DNA of 32,802 bases from positions 1-32,802 of the forward strand of contig JACRFW010000029.1 of assembly GCA_016234265.1 (NCBI GenBank). Reading direction: 5' to 3'. Origin of the DNA: Candidatus Magasanikiibacteriota bacterium. GTDB taxonomy: Bacteria; Patescibacteriota; Patescibacteriia; Magasanikbacterales; GWA2-37-8. Below the pieces are notes generated by a model. The model did not search any database. It was not told where the DNA came from and saw nothing but the letters and a program-made list of their open reading frames with translations. Numbering within the stretch: position 1 is the first letter of the stretch; each line of letters starts with the position of its first letter. Both the position numbers and the translations under genes were made by a program. Of this stretch, positions 11,432-21,485 are shown piece by piece.

Positions 11432-14399
11432 ACTTGCCGGTAAATTCTTTGATACTCCCTAGAATTTCGTTGAAATAGGTCTTACTGCCAGACAGAACGA
11501 ACTCAGGATTTTTCTTTTTAAAACCTGTCGGATAGATCTCAATAACTTGTATATCCTGGCCATCTCGGGCCGTTAAGAATTCTTTGGACGGAAAACCCCA
11601 ACGCAAAGTAGTGGTAACATTGAACGTGGCGGGCGCTACCGATCCAGTTTTAAATGAAACTTGGAAAAATTCCTGATCGGCATCAGAGAGTTTCACGCCG
11701 TTGGCCAAACTATTTACCTGCCAAGAGCTGGGGTAATTTAAGGAAAATTTAGCAAAAGCGGATTCAGTATAGGTGCTGCGCTCTTTTTTCCTGTCAGCTT
11801 CCATCTTGGCCTGCAATTCCTGGCGGATCTGATACTTGGCTAATATTGACTGTTCCTGGACTTGCTGTTTTATTTGATCCTGCACTTCACGGTCACTGAT
11901 AGCCTGGCAAGAAAAACCGGCCAATACCAAAGAGAAAAATAGCAACCCAATAAACGAAGCGGTCTTGGCCAGAGCCGGCAGTGGTTTCGCCGCGACGCGA
12001 ACACCCACTTTTTTCTCCATGGCCGCGATGCGCACTCTGGTTTTGAGAATGGTGTCGGGATTGAGTGAGATGCTGTCTATCCCCTCTTGCACCAAGAATT
12101 CGGCAAACTCTGGGTAATCGCTCGGCGCCTGGCCGCAAATGCCCACTTTGCGCTTGTATCGGTGGGCGGTTTGAATGACATCGCGGATAAGTTTTTTCAC
12201 TGCTAAATTATTTTCATCATACACGTGGGAGACAAGAGCTGAATCGCGATCCACACCAAGCGTGAGCTGGGTGAGGTCGTTGGAACCAATGCTAAATCCG
12301 TCAAAAATCTCGCTAAATTCTTTGGCCAAGATGACGTTAGCCGGAATTTCACACATTACATAAACCTCCAGACCGTTTTGACCGCGCTCCAGCCCGAACT
12401 CTTTCATCGTGGCCAAAACTTTTTTCCCTTCTTCCACCGTGCGGCAAAAAGGAATCATGACAATGACATTCTTCAACCCCCACTCTTCGCGCACTTTTTT
12501 GATGGCGGCGCATTCCAATTTAAAGGCGGGTTTGAATTTTTCATCATAATACCGCGAGGCGCCGCGCCAGCCGAGCATAGGGTTTTCTTCCTTCGGTTCG
12601 TAATCGGCGCCGCCGATGAGCGTGGCGTATTCATTAGTTTTGAAATCGGACAAACGGACAATCACGTCTTTGCCCTGAAAAGCGGCGGCGATAAAAGCGA
12701 TGCCTTCGGCCAATTTGTCCACGACAAATTGTGATTTGTCCGGGCGGCCTTTCCCGCCTTGGGCAAAGTAGCCGGGTGTCAGCTCATCAATTTGCTTCTT
12801 GACTTTTTTGTCTTTAATATCACGATAATGCACGCAGGCCAGCGGGTGAACTTTGATGAAATTGGTGAAAATAAATTCTTCGCGCGCCAGGCCGATGCCG
12901 TCGTTCGGGATAAACGACAGGTTGAAAGCGCGGTCCGGATTGCCGACGTTCATCATGATTTTGGTTTTAGTGGGCTCCAGCTTCTTCAGTTCAATTTTCT
13001 CCACCTCAAACGGCAAATGTCCCCGGTAGAGATAGCCGACCTCGCCTTCGGCGCAAGACACCGTGACCTCTGCGCCCGGCTTGACCAGCTGACGGGCTTT
13101 TTTGGCCCCGACCAGGCACGGAATACCCAGCTCGCGCGACACAATGGCGGCGTGCGAGGTCTTGCCGCCTTGTTCGGTGACAATGGCGCCCGCGATGCGC
13201 ATCACCGGTTCCCAATCTGGATCGGTAATACGCGTGACCAAAACTTCACCCGCCTTGAACTCTTTCATCTGTGACGGGTTGTTGATAATGCGCGCGCGGC
13301 CCTGCCCGATTTTCTGCCCCACGCTGGTGCCTTCCAAAATTACCGGGCCGCGCTTCTTGAGACGATAGGTTTCCATCACATTCACCGGCGCGCGCGATTT
13401 GACGGTCTCGGAACGAGCCTGAACGATAAATAGTTTGCGGCTGACGCCGTCCTTGGCCCATTCAATATCCATCGGGTGGCCATAATGCTCTTCAATTAGC
13501 CTGCCCCATTGGGCGAGCTGTACCACTTCGTCGTCGGTCAAACAATATTTACGCTGATCCGCCAGCAATACTTTTTCTTGCTTGGTGCCTCCGCCAGGGC
13601 CATAAACTAATTTCACTTCTTTGCTGCCCAGACGGTGGCTGATGATGGATTTAAACCCTTTACTAACGCCTTCTTTATGAACAAAAAACTGATCCGGCGT
13701 CACGCGGCCCTTCACGACATATTCGCCGAGACCATAGGCGCCGTTGATGAGCACCACGCCCTTAAAGCCGGATTCGGTGTCCAAAGTAAACATTACTCCC
13801 GACGAGGCCATATCCGAGCGCACCATTTGCTGGACGCCGACAGAGAGTGCGACGGCCATGTGGTCAAAACCTTTGGCCTCGCGATAAGAAATCGCCCGAT
13901 CGGTAAAAAGCGAGGCGATACATTTCTTCACGGACAGGAGCAATTCTCTTTCGCCACGAACGTTCAAATAGCTCTCCTGCTGACCGGCAAAAGAGGCGTC
14001 CGGCAAATCTTCGGCAGTGGCGGAACTCCGCACCGCCACGTCCACATTGGCTTGGCCGCAGTCTTTAGAGAGTTGGCGATAAGCCTGTTTCACTTCCACC
14101 TCCACGTCTTTCGGGAAAGTGGCATTTAAAATCAGACCCCGCACCTTTGACCCCGCTTTGCTCAAAAGTTTAATATTTTTTACGTTCAAGTCTTTGACTG
14201 TGGCTTTGATTTTTTTGTCCAGTTTATTGCCCTTGATAAAAGCCCAATACGCCCCGGCGGTCAACGCAAAACCATTAGGCACTGGCAGGCCTTTAGAAGT
14301 CAGTTTGCCATACATTTCGCCGAGCGAGGCGTTCTTCCCGCCGACCGATGGTATGTCAGCAATTGTCAGATCCTTAAACCAACGGATGTAGCGCAACAT
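11430..14399 (-). CDS. ppsA: Phosphoenolpyruvate synthase with a C-terminal transmembrane and extracytoplasmic extension
   Basis: PEP synthase converts pyruvate, ATP and water to PEP, AMP and phosphate and feeds gluconeogenesis. Residues 1-335 are the ATP-grasp domain (GGKNASLGEM, VAVRSSATAEDLPDASFAGQ). Residues about 350-460 are the swivelling domain with catalytic His416 in GGKTSHAAIVSRELGIPC. About 475-795 is the PEP/pyruvate barrel (GIGLAREEF, GSNDLTQ, and the catalytic-loop Cys755 in GICGQAPSD). A normal enzyme would end near residue 795 (NPDTILKTRVRIAAMEKK). Here 195 residues follow in frame: a membrane segment (TASFIGLLFFSLVLAGF, 814-830), a charged helical stretch and a domain with NYPSSWQV that resembles PsbP-like CPR lipoproteins. 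The -10 box TATACT at 14409-14414 lies nine bases before the ATG, so the message is probably leaderless. Confidence 0.93.
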   Translation of the reverse strand: MLRYIRWFKDLTIADIPSVGGKNASLGEMYGKLTSKGLPVPNGFALTAGAYWAFIKGNKLDKKIKATVKDLNVKNIKLLSKAGSKVRGLILNATFPKDVEVEVKQAYRQLSKDCGQANVDVAVRSSATAEDLPDASFAGQQESYLNVRGERELLLSVKKCIASLFTDRAISYREAKGFDHMAVALSVGVQQMVRSDMASSGVMFTLDTESGFKGVVLINGAYGLGEYVVKGRVTPDQFFVHKEGVSKGFKSIISHRLGSKEVKLVYGPGGGTKQEKVLLADQRKYCLTDDEVVQLAQWGRLIEEHYGHPMDIEWAKDGVSRKLFIVQARSETVKSRAPVNVMETYRLKKRGPVILEGTSVGQKIGQGRARIINNPSQMKEFKAGEVLVTRITDPDWEPVMRIAGAIVTEQGGKTSHAAIVSRELGIPCLVGAKKARQLVKPGAEVTVSCAEGEVGYLYRGHLPFEVEKIELKKLEPTKTKIMMNVGNPDRAFNLSFIPNDGIGLAREEFIFTNFIKVHPLACVHYRDIKDKKVKKQIDELTPGYFAQGGKGRPDKSQFVVDKLAEGIAFIAAAFQGKDVIVRLSDFKTNEYATLIGGADYEPKEENPMLGWRGASRYYDEKFKPAFKLECAAIKKVREEWGLKNVIVMIPFCRTVEEGKKVLATMKEFGLERGQNGLEVYVMCEIPANVILAKEFSEIFDGFSIGSNDLTQLTLGVDRDSALVSHVYDENNLAVKKLIRDVIQTAHRYKRKVGICGQAPSDYPEFAEFLVQEGIDSISLNPDTILKTRVRIAAMEKKVGVRVAAKPLPALAKTASFIGLLFFSLVLAGFSCQAISDREVQDQIKQQVQEQSILAKYQIRQELQAKMEADRKKERSTYTESAFAKFSLNYPSSWQVNSLANGVKLSDADQEFFQVSFKTGSVAPATFNVTTTLRWGFPSKEFLTARDGQDIQVIEIYPTGFKKKNPEFVLSGSKTYFNEILGSIKEFTGK

Positions 14400-14414
14400 A
14401 GATAATGTAGTATA

Positions 14415-16538
<2,124 letters not shown>

Positions 16539-16549
16539 AATTATTTTTA

Positions 16550-17350
16550 TTATTTGAGTAAACCACTATACCAGCGCACTATCGGCTCGCCCCAAAACAT
16601 GGCGGCGAGCGTTCCGACCGCCAAAAACGTCCCAAACGGCACTTCGGAGTTCAGATTCTTTTTCTTGGAAACGAGGAGGGGGACGGACACCAGCGCGCCG
16701 AGGACATAAGAGAGAAACAATGCCACCACGATCACCGGCCAACCGAGGAGCGCCCCCATCATTACCCCCAAATAAATATCACCCTTGCCAATCCAGCGGC
16801 CCTTGGAAACAACATATTGCAGAAGAAAAAAACCGCCGCCAATGGCGAGGCCAATGGCCAAATGCTGAATGCTAAATGTTAAATACCGAATGTTGATAAT
16901 GAAAGCGACCACAGCGCCCGCCAAGACTAGGCCCGGTAAAATAATGTAATATTTCAGGTCGTAGATAAAAACGACTATCAAAAGCGCGGCGAAGAATACA
17001 TCACGAAAAAAATGCCAGGGGCTGAACACCGACAAAGATAGATGATAATAAGTTATCCCCACAAAAAGCAGCGCGGTTACAAGCTCAACGAGAAAATAAT
17101 CTGCCGGAATCGGCTTGCGGCAGGTGCGACACTTACCGCGGAGCACCAAAAAACTACAAAGCGGTATGTTTTCATACCAAGCCAGAGCCCGGTTGCAGTG
17201 AATGCATACACTTCGACTGCCCAAGCGATTCCCGCCCGCAACGCTTCGCGTAGCGAGGCGGGCGGGTTCGTGTACTCGCCACATCCAGGAATTAAGGTAG
17301 CTGCCGAGCGTTAATCCGGCTATAAAAATGAGGCTGTACCAGAAAAACAT
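16550..17350 (-). CDS. pilD: Type IV prepilin peptidase (leader peptidase/N-methyltransferase)
   Basis: PilD cuts the leader of type IV prepilins and methylates the new N-terminal Phe. The 266-residue protein has an N-terminal membrane segment, the cytoplasmic zinc-binding loop with C49-x2-C52 and C74-x2-C77, then several membrane segments. Both catalytic Asp are present: D131 in FIYDLKYYIILP and D191 in the GxGD motif GKGDIYLG. Residues 29-40 (PARLATRSVAGG) are encoded exactly by a 36-bp palindromic insertion (17231-17266), in the stretch before the first zinc Cys. Without it the sequence would join WMWRVHE to NRLGSRSVCIHC, which fits the normal family spacing. It is collinear with pilin, response regulator and pilM genes. 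Confidence 0.95.
   Translation of the reverse strand: MFFWYSLIFIAGLTLGSYLNSWMWRVHEPARLATRSVAGGNRLGSRSVCIHCNRALAWYENIPLCSFLVLRGKCRTCRKPIPADYFLVELVTALLFVGITYYHLSLSVFSPWHFFRDVFFAALLIVVFIYDLKYYIILPGLVLAGAVVAFIINIRYLTFSIQHLAIGLAIGGGFFLLQYVVSKGRWIGKGDIYLGVMMGALLGWPVIVVALFLSYVLGALVSVPLLVSKKKNLNSEVPFGTFLAVGTLAAMFWGEPIVRWYSGLLK
17231..17266. repeat. 36-bp palindromic element inserted in frame in pilD
   Basis: Arms CCCGCCCGC (17231-17239) and GCGGGCGGG (17258-17266) enclose an inner CGCT/AGCG stem. The element begins and ends on codon boundaries of pilD and adds 12 codons. Its CCCGCC start is like that of the inserts found after tRNA nucleotide 10 at tRNA-Asp and tRNA-Gln. Confidence 0.85.
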
Positions 17351-17360
17351 ATTTTTAGCG

Positions 17361-17523
17361 TGTCATTCCCGCACCCACTTTCGTGAGTGTAAACTCCAGC
17401 GGGAATCCAGAGGTAAACTTGAATAAGAGTTTGGCGATAGATTCCCAATCAAGTTGGGAATGACAGCCGACAGGGATTCTTCACGGAGTTTACACTGAGC
17501 GCAGCGAATGTGTTTAGAATGAC
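17361..17523. repeat. Composite inverted-repeat element between pilin and pilD
   Basis: 17361-17465 runs from TGTCATTCCCGC to TTGGGAATGACA and contains TTCCCGC/GCGGGAA and ATTCCCAA/TTGGGAAT hairpins. A second part up to 17523 ends AGAATGACA, and its GGAGTTTACACT (17485-17496 region) is the reverse complement of AGTGTAAACTCC in the first part. It is related to the element at 19803-19877. It lies upstream of pilD, with its end about 11 bases before the start codon. Confidence 0.75.
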
Positions 17524-17563
17524 ACTATACTAGCATAATGGCAATGAATAAACAATAAAAAAC

Positions 17564-17583
17564 CCTCCGACGTAAGCCGGAGG
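17564..17583 (-). terminator. Terminator of the pilin gene
   Basis: CCTCCG (17564-17569) and CGGAGG (17578-17583) form the stem; on the minus strand it is followed by GGGTTTTTTATT. It lies about 20 bases after the pilin stop codon. Confidence 0.8.
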
Positions 17584-17604
17584 ATTTCTATTTAGTATCA
17601 GAGA

Positions 17605-18048
17605 CTAGTCGGCAATACCAGCCGGAGTCAAAGTAATACCGGTACTTAAATTATTAACCGTACCCTCCAAAGTCGCTGCAACCGAATATGAGCTGGAAGC
17701 GACGGTGTAGGTGTAATATATCGGAGCGGCAGAAGTGCCACTCGGATCGGTTGGAACCTGTCCCATATAGGCGTTCGCGCAACCGGTAGCGCCAAAACCA
17801 CTGGCGTTCAAACAGGCGTGAGTGGCGTCACCAAGGAGACTGGTGCTAGGCACCGCTGGCGGATAGGCGTTCTGATCGGTGTAATAGAGCTCAAGCGCGG
17901 TCTGAAGTTGTTTTAAATCAGACAGTCTCTTGGAGTCGCGAGCTTTCACTCGGGCTGACCCAAGGGCGACGACGGCTAAGGTTGATAACAAACCAATGAT
18001 GGCAATTACTACCAACAATTCAATCAACGTAAAACCTTGTCTTTTCAT
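17605..18048 (-). CDS. Type IV pilin / pseudopilin-like protein
   Basis: From MKRQGFTLIELLVVIAIIG the 147-residue protein shows the class III leader MKRQG|FTLIELL, with the conserved Glu at +5 of the mature protein and a hydrophobic N-terminal helix. After it comes a helix ending KARDSKRLSDLKQLQTALELYY and a Ser/Thr-rich globular part with two Cys (ACLNASGFGATGC) that may form a disulfide. PilD, encoded 255 bases downstream, would process it. The start at 18048 is preferred because GGGGGTGAAGAT gives a good ribosome site; the in-frame ATG 21 codons upstream does not. Major pilin versus minor pseudopilin cannot be told apart here. Confidence 0.94.
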   Translation of the reverse strand: MKRQGFTLIELLVVIAIIGLLSTLAVVALGSARVKARDSKRLSDLKQLQTALELYYTDQNAYPPAVPSTSLLGDATHACLNASGFGATGCANAYMGQVPTDPSGTSAAPIYYTYTVASSSYSVAATLEGTVNNLSTGITLTPAGIAD

Positions 18049-18112
18049 ATCTTCACCCCCTTCCGCGTAAAGATATAATAACTTTTCGACTGTATAACTA
18101 ACATACCACAAT

Positions 18113-18493
18113 TTAGAGACGCAAAACCTTCTTTACTTTATCAACGATTTCTGACGGTTTGAAGTGGGCTTTAATGAGATAATCGGCTGCTCCGGCTTCC
18201 AACCCCTTTTCCACATCGTCTTTCTGGCCAAGGTTGGTGAGGAGAATTACCGGAATATTCTTAGTGGCAGTGTCGGCTTTCAGGTTTTGGAGGACGGTAA
18301 AACCGTCCATCTTGGGCAAGAGAATATCTAGTAAAATAATGTCGGGTTTCTTTTTCTTGGCATCAGCCAAGCCTTTTTCGCCGTTTTCAGCGGTAGAAAT
18401 CTTATACCCCTCCATTTCAAACTTCTTTTGATAGATTCCGGCCAGAAAAACGTCATCTTCCACCAAGAGCACGTGTACCTTATTGTTTTCCAT
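18113..18493 (-). CDS. Stand-alone CheY-like response regulator
   Basis: The 126-residue protein is a lone receiver domain: acidic pocket VEDD (D13, D14), phospho-acceptor D56 in IILLDILLPKMDG, Thr86 in LLTNLG, and Lys108 in YLIKAHF. There is no output domain, so it must act by protein contact, as CheY- or PilG/PilH-type regulators do. It lies between pilM and the pilin gene, which suggests a role in pilus control such as twitching. No histidine kinase is in the window. A minus-strand TATACT overlaps the end of pilM and may provide its own promoter. Confidence 0.94.
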   Translation of the reverse strand: MENNKVHVLLVEDDVFLAGIYQKKFEMEGYKISTAENGEKGLADAKKKKPDIILLDILLPKMDGFTVLQNLKADTATKNIPVILLTNLGQKDDVEKGLEAGAADYLIKAHFKPSEIVDKVKKVLRL

Positions 18494-18541
18494 AGGAAGG
18501 GGTATTTTTATTCGCAGGCCATCTACCTGTTTAAACTCAAA

Positions 18542-19714
18542 TTAGTATACCACATTGCGCAAAGCCAAGCCAATAGAAACTGCCAAGCGCGGGGCGATGG
18601 AGCGTAAAATCGGCCGGAGACCATCTTGGTACACCACGCGCCCCCAGGGGTCGCCAATGTAGCACTTTACTTTGAACCGATTGGCAATTTCTTCGGTAAG
18701 ATAGGGGAAAAGAGCGCCGCCACCGGTTAAAACTATTTTTTCCGGGTGCTTGTTTTGGTTGTCGCTTTGACGGAGGAACAGCTCCAGGCTATACTCTATT
18801 TCTTTTAAAATGGGATCAATAATAGAATTGAAAAACTCCAAAAACTTCGCGCGCGGCAAAATGCCGTTGCCGCTGTTTCCACCCTCAATAAGATGCGTAA
18901 AAACATCACGCTTCATCTGTTCGGTGATTCCTGGTTCTAAACCAAGCAACTTCTCCAGCACGGCGTTAATGCGCTTGCCGCCCATCTCCAGGCTGTGGTG
19001 AGTGATTGGTATGGCTTGATCAATAATGAAAAAATTGGTACGCTCAGCGCCAATATCAATGAGCATGGTGGTGGCAGCGTCGCGGCCGATAAGCGAACGA
19101 GATAGAGCCACTGACTCCGGCTCAAGCGACTCCAGCGTGAGACCGGCCAGCTTGAATACTTTGGTATAAAAAACCACCAGGGCGCGCGGCACGGCATTCA
19201 CCAGCACTTTCTGGCTCACGGCCCCCTCCGCCCCGGGAATGATTTGCGAATCCAGCACTACCTCTTCCAGAGGATAGGGCAAAAGTTTTTTTACCTCGGC
19301 CCGCAAAATGCGGTCAAAGTCTTCCTTTTTGACCATCGGTAAAGTCACAATGGCGTGGAATACAGCTGAAACCGGCAGGCTGGCCACGGCTGTCTTGGTT
19401 TTTACTTTGGCCTCAGCGCAGACTGAGCGAATGACATTAGCGTAACGCTCCACTTGCGCATCGTCTACCATAAACGCCCGGTTGAGAGCATTGTCGGCCT
19501 CTTTCCCGGTCCCGGCGCCACTCGTTTTTTCCATGAGCTGGGTCGCAGTGAGATCTTTTTTATCAAGCAGGTGGTGGACGTTTTGTGAACCGGTGGTGAA
19601 GCCATAGGTAAACAAAACCGGACGCTTTTTTTCTTCCTTTAATTCAACAAGCTTCACCCCGCCCGCGCCGAGATCAACACCGAGATACGATTTTGTTCTG
19701 CCAAAACCAAACAT
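18542..19714 (-). CDS. pilM: Type IV pilus inner-membrane platform protein PilM
   Basis: PilM is an actin/FtsA-like ATPase on the cytoplasmic face of the pilus machine that recruits PilN. The 390-residue protein begins SYLGVDLGAGGVKLVEL (phosphate 1 motif), has ASLPVSAVFHAIVTLP, RAEVKKLLPYPLEEVVLD, MLIDIGAERTNFFII (phosphate 2) and IVLTGGGALFPYL (adenosine motif), in normal PilM order. An insert of roughly 50 residues (about 42-90) after the first strand is charged and may be lineage specific. The promoter box TATACT (19736-19741) is 21 bases before the ATG, leaving a short leader with AAGGAAC. PilN/O/B/C are not in the window. Confidence 0.93.
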   Translation of the reverse strand: MFGFGRTKSYLGVDLGAGGVKLVELKEEKKRPVLFTYGFTTGSQNVHHLLDKKDLTATQLMEKTSGAGTGKEADNALNRAFMVDDAQVERYANVIRSVCAEAKVKTKTAVASLPVSAVFHAIVTLPMVKKEDFDRILRAEVKKLLPYPLEEVVLDSQIIPGAEGAVSQKVLVNAVPRALVVFYTKVFKLAGLTLESLEPESVALSRSLIGRDAATTMLIDIGAERTNFFIIDQAIPITHHSLEMGGKRINAVLEKLLGLEPGITEQMKRDVFTHLIEGGNSGNGILPRAKFLEFFNSIIDPILKEIEYSLELFLRQSDNQNKHPEKIVLTGGGALFPYLTEEIANRFKVKCYIGDPWGRVVYQDGLRPILRSIAPRLAVSIGLALRNVVY

Positions 19715-19802
19715 AAATCTTTGTTAGTTCCTTATAGTATAGCAAAAAATGGCTCTGCCGTATATGAACTGTTGATAACTAATTAGAAATGGGTTACCAT
19801 AC

Positions 19803-19877
19803 TGTCATTCCCGCGAAAGCGGGAATCTATCTGCTAACTATGATCAACGCTGGATTCCCGCTTTCGCGGGAATGACA
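19803..19877. repeat. 75-bp inverted-repeat element with dRS3-like arms
   Basis: Perfect 25-bp terminal inverted repeats (19803-19827 and 19853-19877). Each arm holds TTCCCGCGAAAGCGGGAA, which fits the ATTCCC-N8-GGGAAT consensus known from neisserial dRS3 repeats. It lies between pilM and cysS and its right end is 13 bases before the cysS start codon. Confidence 0.9.
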
Positions 19878-19890
19878 CTGTTGCTGGGTT

Positions 19891-21306
19891 ATGCCAATAA
19901 AACTCTACAACACACTCACCCGGCAGGCTGAGAAATTGAAGCCTCTCAAAAAGGGACGCGTGGGCCTCTATACCTGCGGCCCGACCGTTTATAACTACGC
20001 CCACATCGGCAACCTGCGGACGTACCTTTTTGAAGATATTCTGAAGCGGACGCTTGTCTACAATGGCCTCCAAGTAAAACATGTAATGAACATCACCGAT
20101 GTCGGTCACCTCACAAGCGACGCCGATAGCGGCGAAGACAAGATGGAAAAAGGCGCCAAGCGCGAAGGCAAAACGGCGTGGGAGATCGCTGATTTTTATA
20201 CTAAGGCCTTTCTGAAAGACATCGGTGAGCTTAACATTTTGCCACCGAACAAACTCCCCACAGCCACCGGCCATATCAAAGAGCAAATCACTCTGGTCAA
20301 GAAACTGGAGAAAAAAGGGTTCACCTACCAAACCACGGACGGCATCTATTTTGATACTTCAAAGCTTCCCGACTATGGCAAGCTGGCAAATTTAAAAAAT
20401 CAGGAACTCAAAGCGGGGGCGCGAGTAGATATGGGCGACAAAAAAAATCCTCACGACTTTGCGCTATGGAAATTGAGCGTCCCCTCACGGGGCGCTCATC
20501 CTGAGGACGCCACAGCGGCCGAAGGATCCTCAATTACAAAGCGCCAGATGGAATGGAAGAGCCCCTGGGGCGTTGGATTCCCGGGGTGGCATATTGAGTG
20601 CTCGGCCATGGCGACCAAATATCTGGGCCAGCCGTTTGATATTCATTGCGGTGGCATAGACCATGTGCCGGTGCACCATACCAATGAGATTGCGCAGAGC
20701 GAGGCGGCGTTTGGTAAACCACTCGCAAACGTGTGGATGCACGGCGAGTTTTTGCTCATTGGTGCCGATAAGATGGCAAAGTCGGGGGAAAATTTTATTA
20801 CCTTACAAACTATTAAAGACAGGGGTATTAATCCCCTCGCCTATCGCTATTTCCTGCTACAAGCCCACTACCGCAAACAACTGGCCTTTAGCTGGGAAGC
20901 ACTCAAGGCGGCCGAGAGCGGGCTGAATCACCTCTACCAAGCGGTGCGGGCGTTGCCAAAAAAATTACCGGAAAATAAGGCCCTGCACGAAGCGTTTCAC
21001 CAGCATATAAATAACGACCTGGATATCCCCGGTGGATTAGGTATTATTTGGAAGGCGATCAATGAAAAAACGGCGGATCAAAAAACGGCTATTCACTTTG
21101 ACGAAATACTTGGGCTGGAAATTAAAAATAATTTGAAAGAGAAAAAAATGGCTTTGCCGAAGGCGGTAGCGGCTCTCGCCGCTGAACGCGATACTGCTCG
21201 CGCTGCGAAAAAATTCGCCGAGAGTGACCGACTACGTAAAGAACTAGAAGCGCAGGGCTATGTGGTTGAGGATACGAAAGACGGAACGAGAGTGACAAAG
21301 AAATAA
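19891..21306 (+). CDS. cysS: Cysteinyl-tRNA synthetase
   Basis: CysRS charges tRNA-Cys with cysteine. The 471-residue class I enzyme starts MPIKLYNTLTRQ and shows TCGPTVYNYAHIGN (HIGH motif at 38-41; zinc Cys29), VMNITDVGH, PGWHIECSAM (Cys237), GGIDHVPVHHTNE and the KMSKS loop as KMAKS. The C-terminal helical region has KFAESDRLRKELEAQGY. Between LWKLS (192-196) and EWKSPWG (221-227) there are about 20 residues more than is usual; G201-S214 are encoded by a sequence matching the intergenic GTCATCCTGA..GAAGGATCTTC repeats. Reading frame and flanking motifs are intact, so the enzyme is probably functional. A dRS3-like repeat lies just before the start. Confidence 0.95.
   Translation: MPIKLYNTLTRQAEKLKPLKKGRVGLYTCGPTVYNYAHIGNLRTYLFEDILKRTLVYNGLQVKHVMNITDVGHLTSDADSGEDKMEKGAKREGKTAWEIADFYTKAFLKDIGELNILPPNKLPTATGHIKEQITLVKKLEKKGFTYQTTDGIYFDTSKLPDYGKLANLKNQELKAGARVDMGDKKNPHDFALWKLSVPSRGAHPEDATAAEGSSITKRQMEWKSPWGVGFPGWHIECSAMATKYLGQPFDIHCGGIDHVPVHHTNEIAQSEAAFGKPLANVWMHGEFLLIGADKMAKSGENFITLQTIKDRGINPLAYRYFLLQAHYRKQLAFSWEALKAAESGLNHLYQAVRALPKKLPENKALHEAFHQHINNDLDIPGGLGIIWKAINEKTADQKTAIHFDEILGLEIKNNLKEKKMALPKAVAALAAERDTARAAKKFAESDRLRKELEAQGYVVEDTKDGTRVTKK
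20496..20533. repeat. Repeat fragment inserted in frame in cysS
   Basis: TCATCCTGAGGA (20496-20507) and GAAGGATCCTCAA (20521-20533) match the left part of the MITE-like repeats (TCATCCTGAACG..GAAGGATCTTCAA at 1244-1273). In cysS they code for AHPEDATAAEGSS without a stop. Confidence 0.75.
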
Positions 21307-21441
21307 TACCAATTTCCACCAAGTGAAAACCACTGGAAAGTGAGGGGGGAAAAGGCTTGTTCCAAGCGCTTTTCTCCCCCACCTCCGTATAATTTTAAAG
21401 AGCAACACCCATTTATACACCATCTTGGTTTAATTGTCAAA

Positions 21442-21465
21442 TAAGACCCCCCGTCAGTGGTCTTA
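21442..21465. terminator. Hairpin between cysS and the corA-like gene
   Basis: TAAGACC (21442-21448) and GGTCTTA (21459-21465). On the minus strand it follows the CorA-like stop by about 21 bases and is followed by TTTG, so it is a weak terminator candidate. The region 21307-21485 has no gene; it also holds a GGGGGAAAAG/CTTTTCTCCCCC hairpin near 21342-21377. Confidence 0.5.
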
Positions 21466-21485
21466 CTAAAAAAGAGGTATGGAAA

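Noticed and set aside
12759-13274. Plus-strand open frames inside ppsA (also 13635-14129)
   Set aside because: They are antisense to conserved PEP synthase domains and show no protein features.
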